A stretch of 64,000 bases of DNA from Dyella sp. 2HG41-7 (GTDB taxonomy: Bacteria; Pseudomonadota; Gammaproteobacteria; Xanthomonadales; Rhodanobacteraceae): contig NZ_JAJEJV010000004.1 of assembly GCF_021390675.1 (NCBI RefSeq), forward strand, positions 372,001 through 436,000, read 5' to 3'. Under the pieces are notes generated by a model, which saw only the letters and a list, made by a program, of their open reading frames with translations, ran no database searches and had not been told where the DNA came from. Below are positions 25,861 through 35,598 of the stretch, one piece after another (the first letter of the stretch is position 1; each line of letters starts with the position of its first letter). Both the position numbers and the translations under genes were made by a program.

Positions 25861-26175
25861 TGGAAGCTACTCCTTAAGTAGTCATGACAATGAAGAATCG
25901 AGGAAACAACGATGAACTCCCCTCCCCAGGGGTGCCGAGTGGCTGCGGAAGCGTAGGGTCGCGTTCGTCACATTTCGGTGAACCCGACGCGGTTTGTCAC
26001 GAGGCAAACGACTCGGCCGACATCACCTGACAAAAAAACGTGTTGGCAATCACGTTAAGCGCTTGCCTGCATGACCGCCACCGCATCGTACGGCAATAGG
26101 CGCGATGCGTGCTCGGGAGGTATTGGGGGGTGACGCAAGACCGAAGGTGAGCTACGCAAATAGCGCGAACGGGCC
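25861..26175. other. Intergenic stretch
   Basis: About 315 bases between two minus-strand genes, likely holding the sedolisin promoter. No gene or clear structure is seen. Confidence 0.35.
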
Positions 26176-26568
26176 CTAAGACTTTTCCAGCGTACGTTTC
26201 ATCGCGGCGATGCCCATCTCTACATTCTGGCCTACGGGCCCGGCGAGTTCGTCGGGCAAAACATCGGTGATCCACAGGACTCGCGCGCGACGTTCTCCCT
26301 CCGGAAAAACCTGGAACGATGCGTTGTGATGCGTGGCTCTGCCGCCGACGGATGCATACACAAAGCGCCGCGCTGCGTGATCGATCGTGACGATTAGCTC
26401 GCGAACCACCAAACCGTTGGCGAACATCACCGTGCGTGTGTCGCCTTCGCGTTTTGAATCGACGACGACACCCTGAAACAGACGCTGCTCCGCGCCGACA
26501 TCGCTGATCGCAGCCCATACATCGACGGGATCCGCATCGAGCAGGATTTCCTTGCAAATCGAAGCCAT
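26176..26568 (-). CDS. SRPBCC-fold protein
   Basis: A 130-residue protein of the START/polyketide-cyclase-like fold: ICKEILLDADPVDVWAAISD at the start, VRELIVTIDHAARRFVYASV in the middle, ARVLWITDVLPDELAGPV and a last helix MGIAAMKRTLEK. These proteins bind hydrophobic ligands; none can be named. GAGGGAC precedes the ATG. It is close downstream of the DUF1579-like gene. Confidence 0.75.
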   Translation of the reverse strand: MASICKEILLDADPVDVWAAISDVGAEQRLFQGVVVDSKREGDTRTVMFANGLVVRELIVTIDHAARRFVYASVGGRATHHNASFQVFPEGERRARVLWITDVLPDELAGPVGQNVEMGIAAMKRTLEKS

Positions 26569-26608
26569 GCCATGTCCCTCATGACGCGCGTCGCCCGGGC
26601 GAAGGCTA

Positions 26609-27160
26609 TCACTTGATGCGCGTCAAAACGGCTTTGAATGCGGCAGCCCACGTCTTGCCGCCGTCGCGGGAATAGTCGATTTCATAGCGATGCCCATTAG
26701 CCGTGATATCGGACCATACGCCGCGCACTAACACGTTGCGTCCTTTGTAGCTCGTCGTACCGAAGAACTCGCCGCGGCCGTCCTTGAATGCGCCGATGGT
26801 CGGCGCCTCCATCTCACCCGAATCGCCGTCGATATACGTTTGGCTCCACTGCGCGGCCTTGGGGTTGTACACGAACAGCGTTGCGCCCTCCCAGTGGCCG
26901 CTTGGTCCGTCGGCTTCGATTTCTTCGAGCCAGGCGCGACCGTTCCAGACCGCTCGTGCGGTCTTGGTGCCGTCCAGGGTTTCCGTATGCGTGCCGCCGT
27001 CGAACGGATCGAGTATTTGCGTCGCGTGGGTATGCCAAACGCCGCGTGCGAAATCGAAATCGTGCGCACCATCGCGAGGCGCCTGGGCGTTTGCATTCAA
27101 TGCCGCGCAGGTCATCGCGCCGATAAACATCGCACTGCGCAAGAACAGTTTCCACTTCAT
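26609..27160 (-). CDS. Exported beta-barrel-like protein (DUF1579-like)
   Basis: A 183-residue protein with a signal peptide (cleavage ANA-QA near residue 25). The mature part has the pattern of DUF1579 or related lipocalin-like proteins: FDFARGVWHTHATQI, EALDG-type strand, VWNGRAWLEEIEADG, GEFFGTTSYKGR and a final YSRDGGKTWAAAFKAVLTR. Function is unknown. The start at 27160 has GGAG seven bases upstream. It shares orientation with the SRPBCC gene 40 bases downstream. Confidence 0.65.
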   Translation of the reverse strand: MKWKLFLRSAMFIGAMTCAALNANAQAPRDGAHDFDFARGVWHTHATQILDPFDGGTHTETLDGTKTARAVWNGRAWLEEIEADGPSGHWEGATLFVYNPKAAQWSQTYIDGDSGEMEAPTIGAFKDGRGEFFGTTSYKGRNVLVRGVWSDITANGHRYEIDYSRDGGKTWAAAFKAVLTRIK

Positions 27161-27251
27161 CGCCGTCTCCAAATACCCTGTGATGGGTAGACTTTAAGGA
27201 AATGCCGCCGCGCTAAATGGGCCAATTGGCGAAATTTGGCCTGGGCCACTT

Positions 27252-28751
27252 TTAAAGCGCGCGACGCAATGCTTTCAGGCCTTGCTCGATGCCTTTGAGA
27301 TCGACGGCGCCATAGCCGAATACCAGGCCTTCCGATGTCGGTTCGCCGAAAAAGTAACGTTCGAACGAATGCAAATGCACGTTCGATTCGAGCAACCGCA
27401 AGCTGGCGCGTTTAAGGCGCTTCGATGTATTCGACAGCGCCGCCACGTGCATGCCGTAGTGCGATGGCATCGGCGATAGTTCGTCCGCGAAATCCGAGTG
27501 GAGGATTTCTTCGATCAGGTCGCGTCGTTTTCGATACACGTCACGAAGTTTGCGTACGTGCTGCGTCAGATATCCATCAGCGATAAAGCGGGCCACCGTC
27601 ATTTGCGTCAGGGTCGGGCAATGCCAATCGAGGCAGTTTTTCGCCAGGGTCAGCGCGGACATCGCCCACTGTGGCGCGACCACGAATCCCAGGCGCAAGG
27701 CGGGCAACATGCATTTAGAGAACGTGCCGACGTAGAAGACATCGTCGACCGTTGCGTTGGATCGCAGTGCCTGCAGCGGCGTGCCGTCGTAGCGAAATTC
27801 GCCGTCGTAGTCGTCTTCGATAATGACGGCCCCGTGTTTGCGCGCGGCTTTGAGCAAGGCGCTTCGTCGTTGCGCCGACATCGAAACGCCGAGCGGAAAC
27901 TGATGCGAGGGACACACGCAAACAACCTGCACCGACGCCGGCAACGCATCGACGATCAGACCTTCCGCATCCACCGGTATCGGCACGACCTTGGCGCCCG
28001 CTGCCAGAAACGCGGCGCGCATCGGCGGGTAGCCGGGATCTTCGATCGCAACCGTCGTGACGCCCGGCGTTGCCAAGACGCGCGCGAGAATATCGAACGC
28101 TTGCTGCGCGCCAGCAGTCACCAACACATCGTCCGGCTCGCATACCACCGCGCGCGAGATGCCGATGTGCGTCGCAATGGCTTCCCTCAAGGGATAGTGG
28201 CCGCGATTGCCTTGCGGACTTTTGAAGACCGGCGGTTTTAATTCCATGCGCCGCAGCTGTTTGGCGCTGACGCGACGAAATATTTCGAAGGGAAACAGGC
28301 GCGAGTCGACCAGCGCGGGTCGAAAATCCAGAAAGCCGGTTTCCTTCGAAGCTTTTGCAGGCTGACTGTCGTGCCAAAAGTTGAGCGACTGCGCGAGCTC
28401 AGGTCGCAGCCATTGCGCATTCAAGCGCGCATCGAGCGCTTGCCGAGAAGGCGCTCGCTCGCGCAGCGAACGCTTTTTCTTGGGCGCGACATAGGTTCCC
28501 GATCCCTGCCGGGACTGCACAAGCCCCTCGGTTGCCAGTCGGGTGTAAGCGCGGGCGACGGTATTTCTCGATACGCCGAAAAAAAGCGCCGACTGCCGTT
28601 CCGCAGGAAGCTTGGACCCGGCAACCAATCGGCCGTCGAGTATGGCGGCGCGCAATTGCTCGTAAACGGAATCCGCAGAACGGCGGCTTCCTTTGGAAGG
28701 CTGCTCGAACGCGATTTCGAACAGCTGGTTCGCACCCGCATCACGCGCCAC
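27252..28751 (-). CDS. MocR/PdxR-type regulator (GntR plus aminotransferase)
   Basis: A 499-residue protein. The GntR winged helix spans about 25-90 (SRNTVARAYTRLATEGLVQS, then GSGTYV). An aminotransferase class I domain follows, with the PLP-binding Lys about 346 (YVGTFSKCMLP) and IEDDYDGEFRYDG for the ring-contacting Asp and Tyr. Such proteins sense PLP or an amino compound and regulate neighbouring genes. It starts at a GTG with GGAGGAA seven bases upstream. The target is unknown; the CPBP gene is 38 bases upstream on the same strand. Confidence 0.9.
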   Translation of the reverse strand: MARDAGANQLFEIAFEQPSKGSRRSADSVYEQLRAAILDGRLVAGSKLPAERQSALFFGVSRNTVARAYTRLATEGLVQSRQGSGTYVAPKKKRSLRERAPSRQALDARLNAQWLRPELAQSLNFWHDSQPAKASKETGFLDFRPALVDSRLFPFEIFRRVSAKQLRRMELKPPVFKSPQGNRGHYPLREAIATHIGISRAVVCEPDDVLVTAGAQQAFDILARVLATPGVTTVAIEDPGYPPMRAAFLAAGAKVVPIPVDAEGLIVDALPASVQVVCVCPSHQFPLGVSMSAQRRSALLKAARKHGAVIIEDDYDGEFRYDGTPLQALRSNATVDDVFYVGTFSKCMLPALRLGFVVAPQWAMSALTLAKNCLDWHCPTLTQMTVARFIADGYLTQHVRKLRDVYRKRRDLIEEILHSDFADELSPMPSHYGMHVAALSNTSKRLKRASLRLLESNVHLHSFERYFFGEPTSEGLVFGYGAVDLKGIEQGLKALRRAL

Positions 28752-28789
28752 CGCGAATTCCTCCGTCGAGACTTACGTGCGCAAAGTGT

Positions 28790-29653
28790 TCAGGCGGTCG
28801 CTGGCAATTGCGCACGCTTGCGCCAGTACACAATCGCTACCACAACCGCGACCAGCGCCAACATAAATCCGAATTCGTCGATGGCATACGGCGTAATTTG
28901 GCCTTGTTTGCCGGTGATCGGCGTCAGCCACAATTGAATGATCACGTTGTGGCTGCCGTGCAGAATCGCCGCGGGCCACACGCTGCTCGAGCGCAAGCGC
29001 AACCACGCGAACGGAAAGCTGATGCCGATCACCATCACCGCAAAGCACGACATGCCGAACCACCACGGCGTGCCGGCGTTGTAGTCGGCGAACAACAGTA
29101 TCGGCAAATGCCAGCTCGTCCAGATCACGCCGGTGATGAGAGTGCCACCGGTAAAACCGTATGCGCGCGTGATTTCCGGCGTCAGGAAACCGCGCCAGCC
29201 GATTTCTTCGCCGAGGCCGGAAGCCGTGCCTTGAATCGTGCCCACAATGGCGTAGACAAGCAGCGAACCCAAGCCGAGCAGCCACATCGGTGCGTTCGTC
29301 CAGCCGAAATCTTTAGCCACCATCGCGAAAAACTGGGGATTGCCGAAGTGTCCCCAACCCGCGGTCCACACCACAATATATGCCACGCCGGCATACACAA
29401 TCGGTAGCCAATACGCCATCAACGCCCAGCGCATACGCGGCCAGACAAAGCCCAGTTCGGCATACGGTTTGCCGGTGATGCGGCAAGTCAACAGCGCGGC
29501 CGTGGCGGGCGACCACATCAGGCCCATCACATACATGCCCTGCGCGCCGGCGAGGTGACCGCAGCCGATAATCAGCGCGTAAAACACCGAACTCAGCGCC
29601 AACACCAGCAACAAGTAAATGCCGATCCGCTTTTGCGGTTTCTCGATAGCCAT
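28790..29653 (-). CDS. CPBP-family intramembrane protease
   Basis: A 287-residue protein with about eight membrane helices. The Abi/CPBP motifs are complete: GLGEEIGWRGF (Glu about 149-150, Arg 154), TSWHLP (His near 180) and HGSHN (His near 234). It should be a membrane metalloprotease; bacterial members have been linked to self-immunity and protein maturation, but the target here is unknown. GGGGAG lies nine bases before the ATG. Confidence 0.88.
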   Translation of the reverse strand: MAIEKPQKRIGIYLLLVLALSSVFYALIIGCGHLAGAQGMYVMGLMWSPATAALLTCRITGKPYAELGFVWPRMRWALMAYWLPIVYAGVAYIVVWTAGWGHFGNPQFFAMVAKDFGWTNAPMWLLGLGSLLVYAIVGTIQGTASGLGEEIGWRGFLTPEITRAYGFTGGTLITGVIWTSWHLPILLFADYNAGTPWWFGMSCFAVMVIGISFPFAWLRLRSSSVWPAAILHGSHNVIIQLWLTPITGKQGQITPYAIDEFGFMLALVAVVVAIVYWRKRAQLPATA

Positions 29654-29697
29654 GGTGCTGGTCTCCCCAGTTGATCGGTGTTTGATTACTTCATTGG

Positions 29698-30198
29698 CTA
29701 AGCGGGTTCGCGATGTTCAATGACGCTTGTCGCCGCCGGCGCATGCGCCGCAATCATCGTGCGCATAAATACGTTTAGCTTCGTGAGGTCGAAGGCCATG
29801 TTTTGCAGCGATACCATGATCTTGAAACCGGCCTTTTGCTCCAGCCATTTTCCGAGTTTGGTGGAAGGATGATGAAACTTCTCCGCGTCGCGTGGCATGC
29901 AATAAAGAAAGTAATTGCCCTTGAGCTGGGTGAACTCGAACGACCGAAGGTCTTGCCAGGCAATCAGGCCGTATCGCTTCGATCGAAAATCCTGGATGCC
30001 GCGTTCGTCGATCAAAACCTTTACGCGCCGATCGAAGGTGCGATAACCGAACAGGATGCTGGCGAGACCGAAAAGGACGGCGCAGTACCAGATATCCCAC
30101 ACCCGCAGAACCAATACAGGCAACGTAAACGCCATACATATCGCGAAAAGCACAGCATTGCGCCACAACGAATTGCGCAACTCGAAAACCTGCTTCAT
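29698..30198 (-). CDS. Small membrane protein (STM3941-like)
   Basis: A 166-residue protein with two adjacent membrane helices (about 15-32 and 36-50) followed by a PH-like soluble part: VKVLIDERGIQDFRSKRYGLIAWQDLRSFEF. This layout matches the STM3941 family of unknown function. AGGGGG precedes the ATG. Confidence 0.6.
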   Translation of the reverse strand: MKQVFELRNSLWRNAVLFAICMAFTLPVLVLRVWDIWYCAVLFGLASILFGYRTFDRRVKVLIDERGIQDFRSKRYGLIAWQDLRSFEFTQLKGNYFLYCMPRDAEKFHHPSTKLGKWLEQKAGFKIMVSLQNMAFDLTKLNVFMRTMIAAHAPAATSVIEHREPA

Positions 30199-30236
30199 GG
30201 GACCCCCTGTCGTCCTTGTCGGAATACTGCGCTCGA

Positions 30237-30704
30237 CTATTTGCCTGAAGGCTTATTCAATGTGACCGCCGCACGAATAAGCTTCTTGAACGCATCGGCG
30301 TTCAAGGTTTCGCCTTCGTGAATATCGATGGCGCGTCTGACATTGCCGTCCAGACTGGAGTTAAACAACTTGGCAGGATCTTTCAACGCGGCGCCTTTGG
30401 CGAAGGTCAGCTTGACGGCGTTTTTGTACGTCTCGCCCGTGCAGATCATGCCGTCGCAATACCACGTAGGCACGCCGCGCCATTTCCATTCTTCCACTAC
30501 GGCGGGAGCGGCCTGTTTGATCAACGCACGGACTTGGGCAAGCATATCGCCGCGCCAGTCGCCCAGTTCCTTGATCCGCGCGTCGATCAGTTTGGAGGGT
30601 GATTCGGCCTTGGCGGCCGCGGCCTTCTTGGGCGTTGCGGTCTTTTTGGCTGTGGCAGTCTTCTTCACAGTTGCGGCTTTCTTGGCCGGTGCGCTCGTTT
30701 TCAT
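30237..30704 (-). CDS. DUF1801 protein with histone-H1-like tail
   Basis: A 155-residue protein. The first 35 residues are almost only Lys, Ala, Thr and Pro (AKKAATVKKTATAKKTATPK), like the tail of histone H1 or AlgR3-type proteins. The remainder is a DUF1801 (YdhG-like) domain: KLIDARIKELGDWRGDMLAQ, EEWKWRGVPTWYCDGMICTG and AVKLTFAKGAAL. The tail suggests nucleic-acid binding. The start at 30704 has AAGGA about ten bases upstream. Confidence 0.75.
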   Translation of the reverse strand: MKTSAPAKKAATVKKTATAKKTATPKKAAAAKAESPSKLIDARIKELGDWRGDMLAQVRALIKQAAPAVVEEWKWRGVPTWYCDGMICTGETYKNAVKLTFAKGAALKDPAKLFNSSLDGNVRRAIDIHEGETLNADAFKKLIRAAVTLNKPSGK

Positions 30705-30849
30705 GAACTGCAGATCCTTGGGCAGTGACGCGACGATGCAGAGAGGATGCGCTTGCCGCTCCGATTCTAATCGCTTGAGCCTCCAAAGGAATGGGCCATC
30801 GTTCGAGACGGGAAGTCCGGCCCCCAACGCTACGGACTTGCGTTCCGCA

Positions 30850-32868
30850 TCATGCCTGCGGGCGGTAACGCTCGAGCGCATCGCCGAGCGCTTCCCTCAG
30901 CGGCGCCAGCTGCGCGTCGAATTTCATCCACTGATCGAGGCCGTCGCGGAAGATCGGGCGGCGCACCTGTTCGGAGCTGGCGGTGCGCACGCTGCGCTCG
31001 GTTTTGTGGAATTCCAAGCAGGCCGGCTCGAACGGCAGGTCGCAGAAATCGAGGATGCGTCGCACATTGCCTTCCAGGTCGTCGACCACGTCTTCGTGGT
31101 GGACGCGCAGCACGCGACCGGGTAGCGCTTGATCCCAGTGTTGCATCAGGTCGAGATAGGTGCAGTAGTAACGCGCGATATCCTCGATGCTGTAGGTAAA
31201 CTCCTGGCCAGTCGCGAACAATTGCTTGATGTTGCTGAAGCAGCAGGCCATGGGTTCGCGTCGCGCATCGATGATCTTCGCGTTGGGCAGCATCAGGTGG
31301 ATCAGCCCAAGATGCCGGAAGTTGTTGGGCATCTTGTCGATAAAATACGGCTTGCCGCTGCGATAGATGCGTGTGTCGCGCAAATATTTTTCGCCGAGCT
31401 TGCGGAAGTCTTCCGGCTGCATCTCGGCCAGTACGCCGGGATAGCGAGGATCGTCCAAATCGGGGTCGCGGCCCTGCAGGTCGAGCACAATGCGCGGGAT
31501 ATCGGCCAGCTCCTGCGTGCCTTCCACCAGCGAGTGCGAGGCGAGAATCTGCTCAATGAGCGTGGAGCCGGCGCGCGGCAGGCCGACGATAAAGATCGGT
31601 TCTGCGCTAGGTTCGCCAACGTTTGCGCGTGCCGTCAGGAATTCGCGCGTGCAAACCTCGATCTGTCGACGCGTATTGGTCTCGATGATTTCGGGGCGAT
31701 AGCGGCTTTCGGAACGCTTGAGCGCATTGCCTTGCGCGTAGTATTGCCACGACTGCGCGTAGTCGCCCTGATCCTCGAACGCTTTGCCAAGCGCAAAACA
31801 CAGGTGATAGCGGTCGATGAGCGATGTCGCAGGCGACGCCTCTTCGGCGCGCATGCGCGCGATCTCGTCACCCTGGAAGCGATAGGTCTTGAGATTGGCG
31901 AGGCTCCAATAAGCGTCGCCAAAGTTGGGGCGCGCCGTTGTCGCCGCGCGATACGCATCGATGGCTTCGGCTTGGCGCCCTTGCGTTTTCAACGAATGCG
32001 CCAGCGAGAGATGCAGATCGGCTGCGTTCGGTGCTTCCAATATCAATTTCTGATAGAGCGCGATCGCCCGGTCGTGTTCGCCCAGCCCAACGCTGGCGCT
32101 GGCGTATAGCGTGCGGTAGTCCAGATGATGGGGTTCCGCCGCGAGCAGCTTTTCGATTTCCTCGCACGCGCGCTGATAAAGATGCCGCTCGAATAATACG
32201 CAGGCATAGTCGTAGCGCGCCGAGCGATAGCCCGGCGCAACTTTCAGTACCGCTTCAAGCAGCAGCTCGGCGTCATCGAGCACATCGCGCGCCAGGCCGA
32301 TGCGTGCCAGCAAGCGCATCCCTTCTACGTCGTTGCCGACCTTGAGCAGGTGCGCGCGGATGATGCGTTCGGCAGGATCGAGTTCGCCATCCGAGAAATG
32401 GCTGGTCGCCTGCACCACATCGATCGCCAGGCGCTTAAGCGTGGCGACATGTGCGCCGGCCATCGCGGCGTTGGCGTCGTCGCCGGTCATGCGATACAGA
32501 CCTTCAAGCAGATTCCAGCTCGATGGCAATGCGGGGTTGATATTCACCGCGCGCAGCAACGCGTCGATCGCGCGCGGCGCATCGCGCATCACCACGTAGC
32601 AGTGACCGCGTTCTTCGTGCAGAAGGCTGTATTGCGGACGCAGCGCCTCGACGCGATCCAGCGTCTGTAAAGCAACATCGATCTGTCCTAGATAGCGTTG
32701 GGTGCGCGCGATCAGGTAGAGAATGTCGTAGCGATCCGGCGCCTCGGCCAGTAACGCCTGTGCGGCCGCCAACGCTTGCGCATGCTGCCCGTCGTTATGC
32801 AGCCGGTGGACGCGCTCGATATCGCGTTCCAGCGACAAGGGGGTTGGATCGATTGCCGTGGCATTCAT
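30850..32868 (-). CDS. TPR-repeat sulfotransferase
   Basis: A 672-residue protein. About nine TPR-like helical repeats fill residues 15-390. A sulfotransferase domain follows, with the PAPS-binding loop GLPRAGSTLIE (about 429-439), a DKMPNNFRHLGLI substrate or His segment and DARREPMACCFS for the 3-prime phosphate. It should transfer sulfate from PAPS to a protein, glycan or small molecule. It lies downstream of a TonB receptor but a strong terminator separates them. Such receptor/TPR-sulfotransferase neighbours recur in Xanthomonadales. Confidence 0.88.
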   Translation of the reverse strand: MNATAIDPTPLSLERDIERVHRLHNDGQHAQALAAAQALLAEAPDRYDILYLIARTQRYLGQIDVALQTLDRVEALRPQYSLLHEERGHCYVVMRDAPRAIDALLRAVNINPALPSSWNLLEGLYRMTGDDANAAMAGAHVATLKRLAIDVVQATSHFSDGELDPAERIIRAHLLKVGNDVEGMRLLARIGLARDVLDDAELLLEAVLKVAPGYRSARYDYACVLFERHLYQRACEEIEKLLAAEPHHLDYRTLYASASVGLGEHDRAIALYQKLILEAPNAADLHLSLAHSLKTQGRQAEAIDAYRAATTARPNFGDAYWSLANLKTYRFQGDEIARMRAEEASPATSLIDRYHLCFALGKAFEDQGDYAQSWQYYAQGNALKRSESRYRPEIIETNTRRQIEVCTREFLTARANVGEPSAEPIFIVGLPRAGSTLIEQILASHSLVEGTQELADIPRIVLDLQGRDPDLDDPRYPGVLAEMQPEDFRKLGEKYLRDTRIYRSGKPYFIDKMPNNFRHLGLIHLMLPNAKIIDARREPMACCFSNIKQLFATGQEFTYSIEDIARYYCTYLDLMQHWDQALPGRVLRVHHEDVVDDLEGNVRRILDFCDLPFEPACLEFHKTERSVRTASSEQVRRPIFRDGLDQWMKFDAQLAPLREALGDALERYRPQA

Positions 32869-32889
32869 AAATACGAAACCGTCAAATAC

Positions 32890-32918
32890 AGAAAAGGGCG
32901 GGCTATCCGCCCGCCCCA
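32890..32918 (-). terminator. Intrinsic terminator after the TonB receptor
   Basis: On the minus strand GGGCGGGC and GCCCGCCC form an eight-pair stem followed by TTTTCTGTATTT, ending transcription of the receptor before the sulfotransferase. Confidence 0.8.
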
Positions 32919-32955
32919 TTCTAGGTGCGTCTATATTTCAAAATCGCTTTGCAGC

Positions 32956-35598
32956 TTAGAACTTGAAGCCAACCTTGACGCCCAGCACGCGCGGGCGAAT
33001 CGGCACTTCCGACTCGATAAACTGCGCGGAGGACGTAAACACGCTGGCGTGGTTGTTGGTCAGGTTGGTGCCGAACAACGACACGTCCCAATTGTCCTTG
33101 GACACGCCGATCGACGCGTCGGCGGTGGTGTAGCCGCCTTGCAGGTAACGCAGCTCAACCGTGGTGACATTGGTCACGCCCGCGCCGCTCGGATACGTGG
33201 CCGGCTGGTTGTACATCGAGCCGGTACGGTTGAAGCCGAGCTGTGCAAAGGCCTTAAAGCCCCCGTTGAAGGTCCACTCGTAGCGCGCGCGCATGTTGTA
33301 CTGCGAGCGGGGCGAGAATGCCGGCGTGCTGCCGATTTCGCCGAACGGATTGGCGAACGAGGTTTCCGCGCCCACCGCGCCGGTTTCGATAATGCACTTG
33401 TTGAAGTTCGGCGAGCCCGCGATGTTGTTGTACAAGCACGGCGAGTTGGTCTGCTTGGCGTGATTGAGCGAACCGGAGCCCATGATGGTCAGGCCATCGG
33501 TTACGCGCGCCTGGAACTGCAGCTCGATACCGTCCACTTTGTAGTTCGGTCCGTTCACCGCGAAGGTGGTGTTGCCCAACACCAACGGGTTGAAGAACTG
33601 CATTTGGACGTTGTCCCAACGCATGTCGTAGACCGAGCCGTTGAACATCAAGCGGTCGTCGAAGAACGTGGTCTTGAAGCCCAGTTCGTTGTTGGTCAGC
33701 GTATCGGGCGCGTAGCTGATCGGCTTTTTGTACTGCGCCACGCCGTCGAGCTTCGCTACGCCGGATGTGGTGCGGTTGAAGCCGCCCGGACGGAAGCCCT
33801 GCGAGAAGGTGTAATACACCATCGCATTCGGCGTGATGTGCCACAGGATGTTCGCGCGGCTCTTAAAGCCGTGATACGTCTTGTGGTAATCCATCACCGT
33901 GTCGTTGCCCACGTACGTGCCGTTGGGAACGTTCACCTGCGCGGAGGTCGTGTAGAACTCCGTGCCGGTCTGCCATTCGGAGTAATGGTAGTAACGCGTG
34001 CCGCCGGTCACGGTCAGCACATCCGGAATGATGTCGTAAGACAGCGAAGCGAACGCCGCTTCCTGCTTGTAACCGCGCTGTTCCACTTCGCCGAATGCGG
34101 TGTTGTCGGGCAGCATCACGCCCGGCGAGGACATCGCATTGGCCACGCACGGATAACCGCCAGCCAACGCCGCGGTGAGATTGGTCGGCGTACAAGACGG
34201 AATCGTCTTGTAGTCGAAATCCATGTGGTCGTTGATGTTGAAATCTTCATAGAACAAACCGCCGGCCACGCGGAAGCGATAATCGTCCGGCGTGTTCAAG
34301 CGCAGCTCGTGGCTTTCATGCGTGCTGTTGACGTGGTCGTTCCAATAACCGATCGGCGAATAGCAAATCGGCTTGCCGGCGCTGGACAAGCCGGCCGACG
34401 TGCCGGTGCAGCTGTAGTACATGCCGCCGGCGCTGCGCGAGTAGTTGGTGTAATCCTGCTGCTCGCTGATATGGCGGTTGGTGTAGCCGCCGGTGTAAAC
34501 CAGCGACAAGTCGCCGATCTGACCGTTCAACGTCCACGCGGTGTTGGTGTAGTGGTCGTTGTTATAACCGGGCACGAAGGCGGTGATCTGATCGACACCG
34601 AGCTTCTGGCCGTCTGCGCCGACCGGATAGGTGGAGGACTGACCTTTCGCGTCGAGGTTCTGATAGCTCTCGGCGATCAGGAAATTCCAGTTGTCGTTGA
34701 TCTTCCACAGCGCCGACAAACGCGCGCCTTGATAGTCAACCGGATTCCAGTCGTTCTGCGCCACGCTGTAGTTGTTGGCGACGGGCGTCGCGCCCGCAGC
34801 GACGTACGGCGCCATCGCGCCGCCGCCGTCGGTGGGCTGACGCGTAAACGTGCTCGGCACGTTGTCGATGTAGCCGCCCTGATGATCGTTGAAGATCACG
34901 CCGCGCACGGCGAACGTGCCCGGAATGATCGGCAAGTTCAATACTGCGTTGGCCGAATTGTTCGGCGCGCCGCCATCGGTCACGCCCACGCTGGCTTCCG
35001 CGCTGCCGCCGAAGCGTTCGAGATTCGGCTTATTGGTGATGTAACGCACTGCACCCGCTTCGGCGCCACCGCCGAAGAGCGTGCCCTGCGGACCTTCCAG
35101 CACTTCCACGCGCTCCATGTCGGCCATGTAGATGTCGAGGTTGCGCGCGGGGAACTGCATCGACTGGTCGTCCAGATAGACGGCCACGTTCGGGAACGGT
35201 GCGATGGATGCGCTGGACTGGTTGCCCAGGAAGCCGGTGCTCAGACCGCGCATATAAATATTGCCCTGACCCGGGCCGTTAGCGGCGAAGGTTACGTTCG
35301 GCAAATATTTGATCAAGTCGTTGAACGACGTGATGCTCAATTGCTGCAGCGTGTTGCCGGTAAAGGCCTGCAGCGTGATCGGCACGTCCTGCATATCCTG
35401 CGCGGTGTGCTGCGCGGTCACGGTAACCGTGCCAAGCGTAGCCGCGTTGGATGCATTGGCCGGTTGTGCGGCGGTAGCCGGTTGCGTGGCCGCTGCAGGC
35501 TGCGTAGCCGGTGCGGGTTGGGTGGCGTCGTCCGCGTAGCACACGCGACTCATCGCGAGCGCGGCCAACACCGCGCAGGTGATTGGATTGATCTTCAA
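32956..35598 (-). CDS. TonB-dependent outer-membrane receptor
   Basis: An 880-residue receptor. A signal peptide (about 1-22) is followed by an imperfect TQPA-type repeat tract (27-47) and a TonB-box-like strand (ATLGTVTVTAQ). The plug domain (about 55-190) has DVPITLQAF and VEVLEGPQGTLFGGGAEAGA, then a 22-strand barrel ends in GVKVGFKF. Substrates of this SusC/FyuA-like group include siderophores and plant compounds; none can be assigned. It starts at a TTG. Confidence 0.92.
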   Translation of the reverse strand: MKINPITCAVLAALAMSRVCYADDATQPAPATQPAAATQPATAAQPANASNAATLGTVTVTAQHTAQDMQDVPITLQAFTGNTLQQLSITSFNDLIKYLPNVTFAANGPGQGNIYMRGLSTGFLGNQSSASIAPFPNVAVYLDDQSMQFPARNLDIYMADMERVEVLEGPQGTLFGGGAEAGAVRYITNKPNLERFGGSAEASVGVTDGGAPNNSANAVLNLPIIPGTFAVRGVIFNDHQGGYIDNVPSTFTRQPTDGGGAMAPYVAAGATPVANNYSVAQNDWNPVDYQGARLSALWKINDNWNFLIAESYQNLDAKGQSSTYPVGADGQKLGVDQITAFVPGYNNDHYTNTAWTLNGQIGDLSLVYTGGYTNRHISEQQDYTNYSRSAGGMYYSCTGTSAGLSSAGKPICYSPIGYWNDHVNSTHESHELRLNTPDDYRFRVAGGLFYEDFNINDHMDFDYKTIPSCTPTNLTAALAGGYPCVANAMSSPGVMLPDNTAFGEVEQRGYKQEAAFASLSYDIIPDVLTVTGGTRYYHYSEWQTGTEFYTTSAQVNVPNGTYVGNDTVMDYHKTYHGFKSRANILWHITPNAMVYYTFSQGFRPGGFNRTTSGVAKLDGVAQYKKPISYAPDTLTNNELGFKTTFFDDRLMFNGSVYDMRWDNVQMQFFNPLVLGNTTFAVNGPNYKVDGIELQFQARVTDGLTIMGSGSLNHAKQTNSPCLYNNIAGSPNFNKCIIETGAVGAETSFANPFGEIGSTPAFSPRSQYNMRARYEWTFNGGFKAFAQLGFNRTGSMYNQPATYPSGAGVTNVTTVELRYLQGGYTTADASIGVSKDNWDVSLFGTNLTNNHASVFTSSAQFIESEVPIRPRVLGVKVGFKF

